A stretch of DNA of 64,000 nucleotides from Dipylidium caninum. Its lineage: Eukaryota; Platyhelminthes; Cestoda; Cyclophyllidea; Dipylidiidae. This document shows, piece by piece, positions 1-13,948 of this stretch. The stretch's first letter is position 1. Every line of letters starts with the position of its first letter. The notes under the pieces are model-generated. The model was not told the origin of the DNA. It saw only the letters and a program-made list of their open reading frames with translations, and did not search any database. The translations under genes and the position numbers were made by a program. The stretch covers positions 186,001 to 250,000 of the forward strand of contig QEYB01001019.1 of the NCBI GenBank assembly GCA_017562135.1, written 5' to 3'.

Positions 1-960
1 GTTGGGGAGCAGACACGTCTCCGGAGGAGTTGATTAGGTGTGGATTAAAGTCACCGGCCAACTGTTTACTTTAGACCCAGTGAATAGTTAAGAAATTGCG
101 GAAAACCTTCTCTCACAGGCCGCCGTTGTAGTCTTTGAATTGGTTTAAACGCAGTTGGACAATTTTTGTTCTGCTTTAAGGACGTTGGGATAAATGGGAC
201 GCACGAAAGGGACATTTTTGGCACCCAGGCAGTGGGGCAACTCCTTCTCCTCCCACCTCCATTAAAAAAGTACAATTTAGTGAAGGTGACAAGTTGATTG
301 CGCTACGGCGCTTCTACTGACTTTGCACTGCGAAAGAATGGCCGGTGATTTGCCCTCTATTTTGCAAATGGGTGCTTCCGCCTTATAATTCCAGGACGGG
401 AGTCCTGCCAATTCCCTTTACCTCCGTGGGTTCATGGCAAAGATGCTTCCCCTACACTGGTGTACAATTTCGCAGGTTTAAAGTCAAATGGTAGAAATGA
501 CAAGCAGCGAGGACGACCGAAAGCTGACGGGTAGGGCAGAGCTGGTCGCTATGGCGTTGCATTTATAATCCAAGGAAGCGTGTTTGCCCATGTAAGGCCA
601 AGTTTATCAAAGGGGGTGTTGCAACTCTCGGGAATCATTAAAATAACATCAGTTGGAGGTTGGGATAGCCAGTTTTGGTTTGCAGAGGCGAGCCTTACCG
701 CCGGCCACGGAAAGAGTCGAATTCTTGGCCTTATTTAATCACTCTTTATATTACTTTTGCAATGTGACAATTGTACACGGCAAACAAAGTGTCTTTTGAT
801 ATGAGGTGGAGGTGAAAAAAGGTGACTTCAGAGATAACATTACTTCGGCATCATCAAAGTAACTGATTAAACTCCCTTTAGTTACCTTGTTGTTGTGGTG
901 CAACTTATCAACGAAGTTGACTCATAAAAAAAAGTTGCGGCGATGAGGAAAACGAGGATA

Positions 961-1040
961 GGAGGAGGAGGAGGAGGAGGAGGAGGAGAGGAGGAAGGAA
1001 GAGGAGGAGGAGGAGGAGGAGGAGGAGGAGGAGGAGGAGG
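961..1040 (+). repeat. GGA/GAG microsatellite
   Basis: About 80 bp of almost pure (GGA)n with a short interruption. The open frame across it (a poly-serine reading on the minus strand) is a repeat artefact. Confidence 0.97.
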
Positions 1041-3118
1041 CCATAATGTTCCTCCCGGATGAAACTAATGCTAACAGCAGCCACTGTTGGTGGTTAGGCG
1101 AGGTGCAGTTGCGACTTAGAACACCCTTCCTTTCTCCTCCACATTCCGTGCACATCATTTGATGTTAGCGGCGTTCAGGTAGCTACTGCACCAAGTTCCA
1201 ACAACCACACCGTACCGTCTTGGCCTTAGGGTTGAAGAAAGAAGTTGGACAATCCTCTTCCGACAAGATGAATCTCAACACTGGGGTGACCAACGTAGGC
1301 TGAAACAGTCAAAGTTAAAGGGATTTTTCATGCCCAAAGTGGTTTACAATTCGCTCCGGAAAAAGAATATAATAAGTCGAATACAATATTACTGCGATGA
1401 GTAGCCTGAGGTGAGATTCCTTGCTGTTCCGTGAATTCACATTGCCGCACTTGCTACTTCGTTGGTCCGAGTAAACATAGTCAGACGAACGCTGGTGTAA
1501 AACCGGATGGAAAGTGGTTGTGGAAACCAGGGCGAGAATCTGCCCCCTTTACGCATTACATCCTGGTCTCTAGACGAAGTCCTCCCTCCAGACGCCCCAA
1601 GAAGGACCGGTGTTAAGGCCATTGTGACTTCGTTAGGTTTTTACAACCCATTATGACGTTCCCTACTTTTGGCAATAAAGTGACTCTGTTCCGGGTATTT
1701 CCAAAGACGACCGCAATTACGGCTTTAAGAGTGTCTCCCCTTGTGGGTATTGCAGTCTCCTGGGTAAAACCGAGGTAAGGCGAATGTAGACAAAATACCT
1801 TCGCTTTTCAGGCTTAAGGCGAGGCCTTTTACGTAATGTCCACAGAATTTCCCTTTGTATCATCTCTACTTCTGAAAATCCGCAAAGGCAAGGCCACTCA
1901 CACGATTAGCAAATTTATTGCATCGCCTTCCAAAAATTGTCTATCTGTCGCCTTTAATCTGCCTTTTCAGTCTCTACAGTCTGGTTAGTGTAACGGTAAC
2001 ATAATTGAGCAACAAATAGACATTTTGAGGAAAATTAGAGGCGACACAAGTAGAAGGTGCTCTTCATCACCTTCCTCTTCTTGTCTCCACTTCAATGAGG
2101 TCAAGAGCCTGCAAAAACCTAAGAAATTTCCTTTTATTGAATGAGGTTTGGGATAGGGCTTTTAGGGGAAGCAGGCACCGTTAAGCCTGTGTTCATTGCA
2201 TGCTCCAACAGGCGAAACCGACTACCCGCCCTCCGTCCGCCCCCCGCCCCCAACCCCGCCTTCCCCCCTCGTCTGTGGCCAAAGGCATAATGCGATTTTA
2301 TCCTTTCATCTCCCACGAAATGCAGCCTATGCGGCCTGTTACCCCGGCGTTTGCCCACCTTTTTTTGTCGCTTTCATCGCACAAGTAAGACTTTATGGAG
2401 CACATTCCTCTCCGCAACCACATCAACCAGCTGAGATGGCCTCCGCACTATGAATTGTTCGACTGAATCACCGCCAAAGGGTGACATTTAGGGGGTCCAG
2501 TTGGCGGTAAACCACCTGGTGAAAGGCGTGGCATTAACAGTCTGAGCGGAAACACTTCCCTGGTCGGTGCAGAAAAAAGCAATTTTGTGGTACCCCCAGC
2601 ACCACAGACTGCCTTTCTCACGAGCTGATTTTATTAATAAAGATTTTTTATTTTTTTTTTTGTTGAATAAAATATAATTTGTAAAAGTGTCTACCTTAGT
2701 GCGTAGACGCGATGTCTTGGCATCGAGGTATACGAATTTGTGACGTCTGCCTGTCACCATTTTTATTGTCAAGAGCACCCAAAGTGCATATGACGTCAAA
2801 CACCATCACCTCCGTTTTAGTGCCAACAGCAGGCAGTTAACAAAGTCATTTTGCAGCTGCAAATAACTGTGGACCATCTGCAGGACACACAGTAAATCAC
2901 ATATTTCCAGCCTTCTCATGTTAGATATTTCGAGGAAGTGAAAACTACTTTGAGGGAGACGCCATGCCTTTGTTCCAAGTCCCCCCTGCTGCAGCCCCCC
3001 GCCTTCCCCCCCTCCTCTTAAGCTTTCACTTCGAAAGGAGAGACGACGGTGGTGTAAACTTGACTACACAAGCAGCTGTCGTGGAAGACGTGTACAAAGG
3101 CGTGGAGAGATAATAATG

Positions 3119-3157
3119 GCCTCCTCCTCTTCCTCCTCCTCCTCCTCCTCCTCCTCC
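3119..3157 (+). repeat. CTC microsatellite
   Basis: Interrupted (CTC)n tract giving poly-glycine in the opposite-strand frame. Confidence 0.95.
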
Positions 3158-3269
3158 ACCAACTGAAGCAACGCAGGCGTTTTCTGCAAGACGCCATGTC
3201 TGAATGCCACTTCTGTCTACTTTATTTAGGTATGCAGTTGTCTGGGCGTTCACAGTGGTTCCAAAATTT

Positions 3270-3442
3270 CACTGGCCTAACACGAGCACAGAAACAGCCA
3301 CAGTGGGGCGCTGTGATCTTCACTGCCTACGCTGCCCGCATTCCGAGTGGAAGGCCGTCCGCAATTTCATGCTCGAGGCTTGTGAAGGCGGATTCTGCCA
3401 AACGTGTGACTTCTTCCACTGCGACAAGAATTCATTTGTGTG
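3270..3442 (+). CDS. Cysteine-rich open segment, possible exon
   Basis: After a possible acceptor (cagaaacag, ending at 3299) the plus strand is open in two frames. One frame encodes a cysteine/histidine pattern (RCDLHCLRCPH, then ACEGGFCQTCDFFHCDKN) ending at TGA. The spacing looks metal-binding-like, but I cannot match it to a family, and it may be chance. Confidence 0.2.
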
Positions 3443-6400
3443 ATGGAATGGGATAGAATTCAGTCGCCAGTGCTTTGCCAATTGGTCAGCAAAGGAGGCG
3501 GAAATGCTGTCAACTCTCTGTCTGGCATTACCGAGCACCGAAACCGTTTTTGTGCCTACAGAGAGACCCCCACATCAGCCATTTAAAGTAGCATGTGCGA
3601 AAGGGTAACAGTTTCCCATCAACCCTTCATTGAAGATAGAAAATTTTATGGGGAACGAGCACCTTGGCGCATGCATGCTTCTGGGTGGAGATGAGACGTC
3701 GCAGAAAATGCAAATTCTGTTGGTTTGGGTAACAACAGCATTAAATAAAAACCCATCAAAGTGTTTCAAAATTTCCCAGTTTGCGTAGATATCCAAAGTG
3801 AGCGTTTCGCCTAATGAAAGGAGGTGAAAGAGTAGGAGATTCTCTAGAGTCAGAGCGTCGAATTCTTGAACGTCTCTGGAGTTTCTCGTTTATTTTTTAA
3901 AGTTGAAAGTGACTTTCCAGTGACGGATCACGTCATTGATGGTGGCAATGGTGGTGAAAACTGTGTGACAGTTGCAATAAACCGGTGGCTGGTGTCTTCT
4001 TACCAAACTAAAGTGGGAATGCGCGCGGCGGTGGGACAGACCGCCCATTTGGCGATTGCAGGATACGAAGTGACTGTGACAACCCATCCCTTCCACGAAA
4101 TAGGCCTTCACGTTAATCACTGTAGCCGCGTCCGGACGGAGGCTGAACTTCTGAGTTGGGAAACCTCTTGTCCCCCCTAATGCTTCTCTTTTTGTTAAAT
4201 CTGAACAGCCATTAGGGGAAGCTGGCCCTTTTTCGTGAAAAAGTTACGAAATGCTAAGAACTTGAGGGTTAATTTTCTTAATAATCACGACCTTATTCAT
4301 GCTGCTTTATTGTTGAAGAACTGGCGGAAGTGGAAGACGTTCGTGTAGTAAAATTTCCACATCAAATGAGGAAGAATGGAATGCTCGAAGACAGGCAGCT
4401 TAGGCCGACACGACGAAGGACTCTCCAACTACGAGAACATGTGGAGCGATGCACCACCTCGACGAAAGGCACTATGGCGGTAACAGTTGAAAAATATTAT
4501 CCGCGAAGTATGTAAAGGCCTCCACAGACCGGTGGTGCGTCTTTTCATGGGTATTGCAGCCTCTTCCAGCTTCTCAATCGCCCGTCATATCCACGAGGCG
4601 TCACACGTCTTCCCCCCAATATGACAACGAGTCGACAGAGTGAAGAGCTCCTAGTTTTTACTACTACATGATAGCCTCCCAGTCCGTTTGTAAAATAAAA
4701 GGGAATTTACGAAATCCCCACTTGCCTGGCGTTTCAAAGAGGACAGGGGATACACTAAAATGATGTTCGTGTTCGAAGCGAGCGTTCAAAGTTGTGCCAT
4801 CCACGTTAAACATTACTTAACCATTGTTTTATAAGGTAAAATTTGATCATTCACTCAGACGGTAACCTTTTTTGTGAAATCCTCCAGTTACCGAAGGGAT
4901 AACATTTTTTCCCCTTTCTCAAGGAATAGAAGTTATGGAAGACGCATATGGTCTGTAAGGCATTTTTTTACTGTCATCCTTCATGACTCCTTATTTGTCA
5001 CCAATCGACGATTACATCGTTTTGTCTGATGCCAGAAAGTCCCAGACAGTAGAAGAAATTATAGGAGAAGTAGTCTGTCACATTTTCCGTCTAGAAGAGA
5101 GCATGTAAAGTGCACGCGCCATCCAGAGGGCAGAAGAAACAGTGTCTGCGACGAACGAGAGCACTCAAGCAGAAAGTTAAATGATGGGAACAGAATTGCC
5201 TTCTTCTCTAGGCTAAATGACCTTTTGAACTGCTAAGTACAAGTGGGGATGTGGTGCAACAGTTGTTTATGGGTCCTCTCCCCCCCCCTCCCCCTCCCCT
5301 CAAGTCTGCACTGTCTGGGAATTTCGCCCAAGACGGGAGATTCCAGTCTTTGTCGGGCTTCAGGCCCAGCCTCACCTTCCAACTGAGGTCCTGACAGGCG
5401 ACTGTCTACGGAATAAGTTGCACTTCTGGATGGAAAGCGCCAGCAGCCACCAAGTTGGGCATCCAACTCTCCCCATCGGCCTTGTAGTGGTGTGTAAATT
5501 CATTTCACCCAGCAAAAATCCGACGTTCTTTAGCAGTCTTTTGCAATTCCTCTATTTTCACACATACATTAATTTTGTCACTGACTTGAAGTTTTGTTCT
5601 CTCCGTAGGAAAGTACGCTGTTTTGTTAGGGAAGCGGTAATTGCTCCATTATTTTCCACATGAAGAGGCATTCAAAATAGCCGAGGAATTTCAAGAACTT
5701 TAATGCAAATATGTTGATTTAATGCGTTGATGACTTTGCCTCCGTGATGCACGCATGATTTAGTGAGAACATTTGACTTTTGTGTACCGTGAAGGAAATT
5801 GGCGTATTCCATCAGCCTCTGCAAATGTCGCGACGAGGCACCTACTGCCGCAGGAGATGAAATCGTCTGCTGACAAAAAAGTGCAAATTTTATCTCTCTT
5901 CGACAATTTCCACTTTCGTGTGATGCTCGGGAGTGTGGAGACCACCGACAAACATGGCGATGTGAATTTGTGTGTATGTGTGTCCGGGGATAGCAACAAG
6001 GCCCCATGCGTTCTCCAAGTCATTCGTACGACCGGACCATTAATAACCTTCGTCACCAGGACTGGCTGATCACCCCTGCCTCCCTCAACCTTTATTGTAC
6101 CAGCTTCATGCGGTGCTGGCCCTCCCACCAGCCTCCTTCGGCCTCCACCTCCGCCTCCTCCTCCGCCTCCTCTCAACCCCTTTCATTTCAATAAACTTCC
6201 ACCGCCTCAGTTTGAACACGGCGTTAGGCAGACAAACGACTGACTCACTAAAGTCTGGCCAGTCTTCATTTTGTTAGTGTACTTAATGCTGGCCACAGCC
6301 ACAGGCTTGACAGCCATGCTAAATGAGGCTCATTTTAATGTATAACTCTACTCACAATACACAGTCAGGTGTTTTCATTTTCGGATGTGTTTGCGCCTAC

Positions 6401-9400
6401 TCAAAAAGGAAAAGCCATGGCAGTCACTGGCGCCTCTCTCCCCCACCTAAAGTTACAGTGTGGAGATGTTCAATGAAGGTTGGTAGAGCTTTGGCGGGCC
6501 TCTTGAGCATGCACATTCATCCCACGATGTGTTCGTACAGCATCCACTTCTTAGAAAGTCACTTCATCATCGTCCAGCTGCGAGTTCCTCCACGGAGCCG
6601 CCTCTTTCACCTTCGCAATTTGTCCCATAGCTTCACATCACAGGCAGGGAAAAACCGCGAGGTTACAGGAGGAGAAAACCTCTGCCAAACAATGACTATT
6701 GAATGTAGCAAAAAGCCATCTTGTCGGGCCATTTATTTAAAATATGATGTCAAACAATCCTTCGCCTCTTCACAGCCTCTCCTCCGTTATAGTTGTAATG
6801 AGGTTGCCAAAATTGCCTCGATGCCCTGAAGTAAGTGGCCAAAACTACATCGACTTCCTGGACCGACGTTGCTTACTTACACTTTCCCCACCGGTGACTT
6901 TTCCTCATGCTGTATCAAATTCTTTGGTAGGATGTTAATGTGTCATGTTTTGGGCTCTTCTGCCTCTGATGACTGTCGAGCTCATCCAGCGTGGATTCCA
7001 CTTTCCCATTTCGTGTTGAAGCCAAGTTGGCGCCTCCTTTGAGAGCAATCACTCGCAGTAGAACTCGGGATCTTTTTAACTGTTGAATTAGTTTGTCAAA
7101 GTGCCTACTGTTACATTCGTTGGCCTATTTTGGCGATGCTCAAAGACACAGGACTCTGGAACGAGGCTTATTAAAAGGATTTAGGAGAGGTAGAGGACAT
7201 TTCGCCTCTGGGTGACACTTAATTCGTCGCGTCTACTAGACTTGGGGGAAGAAAAGTGATGGGACATGACAAAATCAGACACGTCAGGAAGTAAGTTTAA
7301 AATATGTTATGAGATCGTGGATAAGGGGGAGAAAAACATCCAAAACGCGTTTTGTGTAAGGCTTCAGGTCAACTCTATCCCGACAACTAAACAACTTATC
7401 ACGTTCCATCAGTCAACACGTCAGACATCTAAACACAATGGCCACACAAATGCATCAAAACACCCAATTAAACACCAAAATCTCTTCCGAATTTGTTCTG
7501 CAACAACAGGCCATCGGGGAAGGGACCGCGTCGAGTTGTAGCTCTGATTTAAGAAATTTTACCAAGAGTATCAAGGTTTTGATTTGGACCAAAAGGCTCA
7601 AAGCCTCTTTATTTCCTCATGGGACTTTCTTATGCCCTCGGCTAAACTGACTCGAGCACCCTTCTTTGGAAATCCTTCGCACTTCAGGCCTCACACCGAT
7701 TCGGGAATCACCGACGAAATCCACTTCTGTGATCTTGAATAGGCCAGCTTCACAGTGGTAATGCCTTAAAACTTCCAAGTCCCACTGACTGTTGGTAAAG
7801 TTGACCGAGAAATCTTCTAGTTAAAACCCATCGTGAGTAATTCAGTGATCCACACTGACAAGAATTTCCCTCTCGCCATTCCCCTGATAACCTGTAATAA
7901 TCGTGAAAGGCTGCAGTTAAGTCTGCTATGCTAAAATCCCGACCGAAGGAAATTATGCGGTGTTTTGTCGGTCCGCACAAAATTTTCAGTGGTTCTGTAA
8001 ATGGTATTCATCCGAATTTTTTTATTATTATAAAAAAGGCGATCATAAGCATAATTCCTGCCGCCAGATCTCCTTCAGGGCTATCGCTTAAACTCGAGAC
8101 CGTCCGAGTAGGTGGATGGAGGTGGTAACTACCTCAGATTTTCATTCCAACCTGTCGCATGAGCGCCGGTTAAACCTCGACTCCGTGGTGATGATGCGAT
8201 TAAATAACGTGGTCTGAAAACATTGCCGACCTACGTGTTTACCATCCGTGGTGAACCGGGGTCACCCGGATGCGACATGGATGTCCGCGGCCCCGGTTAC
8301 GTCACCGTCGCCCTCGCAAAACATCCTCGTATCACCTTGTCCAGCAGACGGCCAAACACCCGAGGTTGTGTGTCAACAAGGGCACAGGTGATGGATTAAC
8401 ATTGGAGTCATTTTAATGAAATATACGCTCTAAATTAGGTATACATTTGGGGCCGAGTGTTCCTGATCGTGGGAATGGCTCTGAATTGCCCAGACACCGA
8501 CCCCATCGTCATGAGGTCTCACGTGATGGGTCGACATAACCTCGTGGCCTTGAGATTTTATATTCGTCAACACTTGGGCCTGTTAAAGTACGTCGGGAGC
8601 CCCGGCTCCCACAGGGCAAAACTGCAAGTGTCACAACAGTCTGTCTGTCTGTCTGGCTCTCTCACATCCCAAGTAAGCAAAGAATGGACGAGTGTCTTCC
8701 GTTGCCTACGTCATCACCACTACGTCATCACCACCGTCATTTGAGGGTGGGGGAAGCGCGGGATTCAGTTCCCAATCTGCCCATTAAATGCCCTCGAGCC
8801 GCCGGAGTTCTGATGAGATAAGACGGGGTTTCGAAATGTCCTTATAGAAAATCCTATTCACATGCCGAGAGAGGGCCATATTGTATTCAAATGGTGAGGA
8901 AATGGGACCATAGAATCATCGATAAATGGGGACGGTGGCCTCGCTTTCCCACGTACCCGTCAACGCGCATTGTCTGTGACCGCCGTTATCGATTGACTCG
9001 AGTGACAGGCCGTTGTTGTTTGAAGTAGTCACTCCTGTGCACACCGAGACGCGAGTTTTGGGAGCGTGTGGAAATGGGTGGACGAAGTCATTGGTGAAAG
9101 CTTAACTTGCAAGGGGTAGAAGTGAGTCCTGGCGTGAGCGAGACAGTAAGAAGTCAGGTCACCGACTCAGACCGTATTTTGGCGTAGTTCCACGGACTAG
9201 ACAACGAGACGCCACGAATGCGGTCGGAGTTGACTGAGTAGCCCTCCTCCCGCCCCGCCCCCCCTCCCCACTTTTACTCACCGCCTGCGCTCAAACCCTC
9301 CAACACGGGGCGGGGGAGGGGGGCAGGAGGGTGGTGGTCCCAAGGCCCGGGGTCCCACCACCATACCACCTCGTCTCGCCGCCGGTCCACCCTTCTCCCC

Positions 9401-10744
9401 ATGCGGGCTTCAATTGTCTTACCAGCATTCCTCCCCCACCCCCCGCGCGCTACTGCCCTGTGAAGATACGCCTCACTTCCGTCCACAATCAAATATTACC
9501 GTCAAGGCCTTTGGAGTTTAATTTTTTTCGCAACAATTTGCAGTTAATGCGCGGATGATTCATCCGAGCCAATTTAAATCTCCACGGATTGTTACTGTGA
9601 TTACCAAACTCGGATTTAACGTCAACATGTCTTCTGGACTTATTAATCGCTCTTTTTTTCGACAAAAGTCTCTCTCGAAACAAGTGAACTTTATTTTTAC
9701 CCTGCATTTTCTTAGTAGTAACCGAATGAGCAAGTAGGTGACGGTCTGAGGATCAAAGAGCCGCAATTAGAGGGGACACCGAGTGGATACCGACCTTGGA
9801 TAGTCGGTTAGTCTGCTGACGTGAAAGGAGGCTGAGCAGTGAGTGTCACCACCCCCCAAAACCTGCGTCAAACGAGATTGCACTTCTGTACACACACACA
9901 CAGTACAGCACAGTACTGTCAGGCGCTGTCAAGTTTAATAAATCATACGTACCCGGTCCGGCTTTCGTTGGCGTTCCACGCCGGTCTAGACAGCCCCCGG
10001 GTGAGACTGTATCAGGCAGGATATTTAATGAAGCCCTGGGTGTGAGCCGCTGACCCTACTTCTGGCTACCGCGTCCACGGAATTCCAAAGATCCATTAAA
10101 TTTTGAACAAAGCACACCACCGCATGTAGGTCAACACAGGTGAAAGACGGTATTATTTGTATTTGAAATAATTGCATTAGACATTCCTGTCTATGGCGTC
10201 GCACGGAAATTAACGGGTGACCTCTTTCTTTTGGTCGGGTCCCACATTTCTGTGTCGCCAGGGTAATAATGTCTTGGTAGAGTAAAGCCATGAGTAAAAT
10301 GAGCTGTGCGGTATAAACAAATGCTCTCTGAGGAGATTAGGGAAATTTTCGGCCTAGCTGGAAGTCATTCACGATCGCCGTGGACTTATTCACGTGGCCC
10401 GATGGCCCGAGGAGTGCGCTTTAGCGAAAGTCCGTCTTTTTAAATAAGGATTAGCGGATGCATCCTTCGAAGGCATCTGATCTTGGTACGGAGGCTTGAG
10501 GGCTGTCATTTCGAGGGCATGACACATCCCCTGCTAGTAAAGTACAAAGGAGCTGAGGCATGGACAGACACGCCGGCGTCTGCTAATAGGTGCTAACATG
10601 AGCGAAGCCTTTCTCAACTCGAATGGAGTAACCGGAAATAGCAGTTAAGTAACTCCGGCAAATGCTCGACCGCATTTACTGTCTATTCGACTGGTGAACT
10701 GACCGACGTTCCACTTTTCTGTGGTCTCCACTGCCTGTAAATAG

Positions 10745-10803
10745 GTGAATATGAGTCCGAGAGGTGCTCGTCTTTGTCACTGTTGGCACGGGGATTGGTG
10801 AAG
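10745..10803 (+). CDS. Weak exon candidate
   Basis: 59 nt lie between the acceptor ctgcctgtaaatag and a GTAAGT donor, phase 1 to 0, reading EYESERCSSLSLLARGLVK. No second exon was found to support it. Confidence 0.22.
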
Positions 10804-10938
10804 GTAAGTAGGGGGGAAAGTAAAGTCGACTAAGTTGGTACGTGAAGGACAGGTAGAATGTAGGGTAGAGAAGAAGGTACTCGTACATATAGGAAACAAT
10901 GTCTTCCCAAGGTCATTTAGGTGCTAAGACCTTGTAAC

Positions 10939-11132
10939 ACACAAATGCACGCGCACACGCACGCACGCACGCACACACATGGAGTGGGGGGAGCGCGCGT
11001 GTTCGAATATACTGCACCGACGCACACTGACGCACAAATCCACACAAACACACACAAAGGCATCAATAATGCCGACCTCACCCCATCCCCCTAGCAAATA
11101 CGTACACGCTCGCCCACACACACACACACACC
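10939..11132 (+). repeat. CA/CGCA-rich region
   Basis: Clusters of (CA)n and (CGCA)n at 10,939-10,980 and about 11,115-11,132, with CA-rich sequence between. Confidence 0.85.
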
Positions 11133-12910
11133 CCGAAGTACGTGTGATTTATAGCGGACAGCACAACGAACGAAAATAGACGAGGCGAGGAGGCAGTTGC
11201 TTGGGGGAAGCGCATTTACCAGTGAGGTAAAGCAACTGGATCGGAAAATTTTCTTCCCCCTACTCCCATCATCCTCTGGTGAAGGGTGATCTGTTGCACC
11301 ACGCAGAGGCTATTTGCAGTGCTTCGCCGGCCTGCGTTCGCCCGATTCCCGGCCGTGACAACGTCATTCACACGGGCTTTGATGACAATGAAATACGCGC
11401 TTTTTAGTGGTTGATTCTTTTCCACTCTATCGTGTGCGAGTAATGTTGGCTTGACGCCAAGACCCCAGGCTGTACTTATTGCACAATCGCCACCATAACG
11501 GACAGCAAACAGTGTAGTTAGCTGCAGCAACGACAGTGCGTCCATTACGTCAGCACCCCAAAACTGGAATGACGTTGCCTTTGTCTGTGCACCAATAATG
11601 GAGCAAAGGTAAACACAATACCCCGAAAATATCGGCCTCCGATGCACAGTACTTAAATTTTAAACGACTTTATAAAGACAGGGATATACATAGTAATGCA
11701 AAGATAATAATGGGAAGAGAAGTATTTAATCGAGCGTCATTGTATCAGTCATTTTCGACACTTTAGGCTACAGACAGCATCGACATTAAATTGGCAGGTA
11801 GTTCACTTGCGAACCATCCAAGGAGAAATGGATCGGGACAAGGATTATTACTTCCCTCCACATATGTCCAGACAAAATAATATGGAATTTCCGCTCTGTA
11901 AGGAGTGTGTTTTTAAAGAAGCGGGTTTCGCAGATTCTGCTTTGTAACTCGGAGAAAGAAACCCCTAAGACCATTTGCCTGGCAAGTTCCACCTTTGAGC
12001 TGATTTCGACCGGTCGATACTCGTCAACAAACCCGCTTGATTTGCCACATTAGTTAGCGATGGGCAAAGGAACAGGCTGGTAGGAGACCCGGCCAAAAGT
12101 GGTACGCAGGGGAGGTGGGCTTACGTCCACCCCGGGAGTTGATCTCAGGCGCACCCAACGAGTCCAACCGCGGGCCTATACGTCCTAGATCCCTTCGGAA
12201 ATCGATAGTTAACCGAATATCGATTTCTCTCGCCCGGACCCACCACTGAGGTTAATCAGTACCCGCTCTTTGCGCAAGAGACCGCGTAATTTACCAGCAG
12301 GACAGTCACCCGAAGCGCGTGATATCGTTGTGCATTACACAGTTCCGAAATGGGTGATAATACGGGCAACAGGAAAGTAGCCGAGCAGAGCCACTCCGTG
12401 TTGGTCCCCAACCTTCTCCAAGCAATATCCAACCCCGTTATCAAGAAACTGTAATTTTTGAGACTCACAACACCTCATCTAATCCAAGCCTAACAGATGC
12501 ACGACAAACCGGAGAGAAATCGAGGCCCACCCTAGTGGCATATATCTACTGTCTACAAGCCAAAATATCGAAGTGTATAATTAAGGCAATCACATACTCT
12601 AAATGCAAAATATCATGCCAATTTGCAAAAAGCAGGGTATACACAGTAACAAACAATTTTTTGGGCGGCTGTCAATCTTTACCACACAAGACCATCGAAA
12701 CAGGGGATAGTATAAAATAACAGAAAGGCGGAGGACGTAAATAACAACGGACGAAGGCCTCATGTGTCGCAATCATTAATACGCAAATCACCGATGATTT
12801 TACATGATGGGTGCCAGTAGAAGGGATCAGTATATGCACGAGTTAAAACAAAAGACAGGCTAAAGCACATATACGGAAAAATACAAATCTAAAAAATGTA
12901 CGAAATTCCA
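11133..12910. other. No supported gene
   Basis: A 143-codon open frame on the minus strand (11,216-11,647) has no family resemblance and no splice context. An imperfect palindrome with half-sites AAATCGATA and TATCGATTT lies at about 12,199-12,227, near the start of the AT-rich block. Nothing else stands out. Confidence 0.45.
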
Positions 12911-13948
12911 TTACAGTGAGTTACAACAACTACTACTACTGGAGATTACATCATCGGGGGGCAAAGCACCAGGGGGAGGTTCGACAAAGCGCTCCACGAA
13001 GGCTGTTGGTGAGCTACCGCGCGGCTCAGGGAGGGGGCTCATGTCAGGAGAGGGGTACCGATGGGGAATTTTTCCTCTTACGGCCACTGGGCAGGGGCCA
13101 TTTTCTGGGGGCAACGCAAAGTGTCTAGTGCCGCTTACAGTTGAGCCAACGTATCTGACACTCGTATTGGAACAAGGTTTATCTCCATTGCCATTATAGT
13201 TCTGAGTAGGATAAGATAGGGAACTAGACCCTTCTACTAAGCGTTGGCAAGCTGAACAGTTGGGTGTGCAAGGAATCGTGGGAGTTTTGACAAGTCGCAA
13301 TAATAGCTTTCTCATCGCTGCATCGGTAACTTTTTCATTCATTCTCACTAATAAACGCCTTAAGAGTTCCTTTTGATACAAATACAACAAGCGGATGGTA
13401 TGGCGAGTGCCGGCGCGTACCACCGAATGAGTAGAGGAAAGATTGACTTTCTTTGTCACGCGAAGATTATTTTGAGTGCCGCCGGAACGCTTATCTGAAT
13501 ATATACAACGCACAGACTTCAAATACTCGTTCTCAAAATTAAAGCCGATGTCCTTGAACATATCCATCTCCCTCGAACGCCGCAATTGTTCTGTCTGATT
13601 GTGGCCCGGCTGTTTACTGCGATTTTCCTCACTTTGCAGATGTTTTTGAAACATGAAGGTTTGGTTGTTCACGTACTGGCTTCGGATTACACTATAGGAC
13701 TGACCTAAGAAGTGTTAACCACAAAACACAAGATACCAGTTGCAAAACGATCACGCCGAGTTTTCGGAGAGGCACTGTACGCATCAGAATAAATGGGAGC
13801 TGTGTTAGTATTGACCCTCCGATTAGTTAGTTCGGAAGAACTGAGATATTCCGGCCTCAGAACTGCGAAAGGAGTTATTAACATGACTAACAAACATACC
13901 TGATCTAGCGTTTGCTCTATACTGCCTCGGATCCGTATATGTATTCAT
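12911..13948 (-). CDS. Unrecognised 322-aa protein, three exons with 32- and 37-nt introns
   Basis: I do not recognise this protein. Exons on the minus strand: 13948-13900, 13862-13737 and 13704-12911, separated by introns of 37 nt (GTATGT...CGCAG) and 32 nt (GTATCT...CTTAG). Both junctions are phase 1 and the frame stays open (969 nt). Visible features are a Tyr/Arg-rich N-terminus (TYTDPRQYRANARS), a basic leucine-rich stretch around residues 159-200 likely to be helical, a cluster CTPNCSAC at 204-211, a Pro-rich segment from about 262, and a run of five serines before CCNSL at the C-terminus. There is no signal peptide or membrane helix. The start is the first ATG in the open frame; an upstream exon joining at the acceptor near 13,970 is possible. 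It is transcribed in the same direction as the lyase gene and divergently from the small gene at 14,481. Confidence 0.72.

Larger units (their letters stand above)
1..10744. other. No supported gene; microsatellites and scattered short open frames
   Basis: Apart from the repeats and the weak cysteine-rich segment at 3.3 kb, I see no recognisable protein or convincing pair of spliced exons. A short stretch after the acceptor near 474 reads LKSNGRNDKQRGRPKAD, with an AT-hook-like RGRP, but its donor is poor. C-rich runs occur near 5,280, 9,255 and 9,320. Confidence 0.5.

Noticed and set aside
11216..11647. 143-codon minus-strand frame
   Set aside because: No motif, no splice context, no neighbour.
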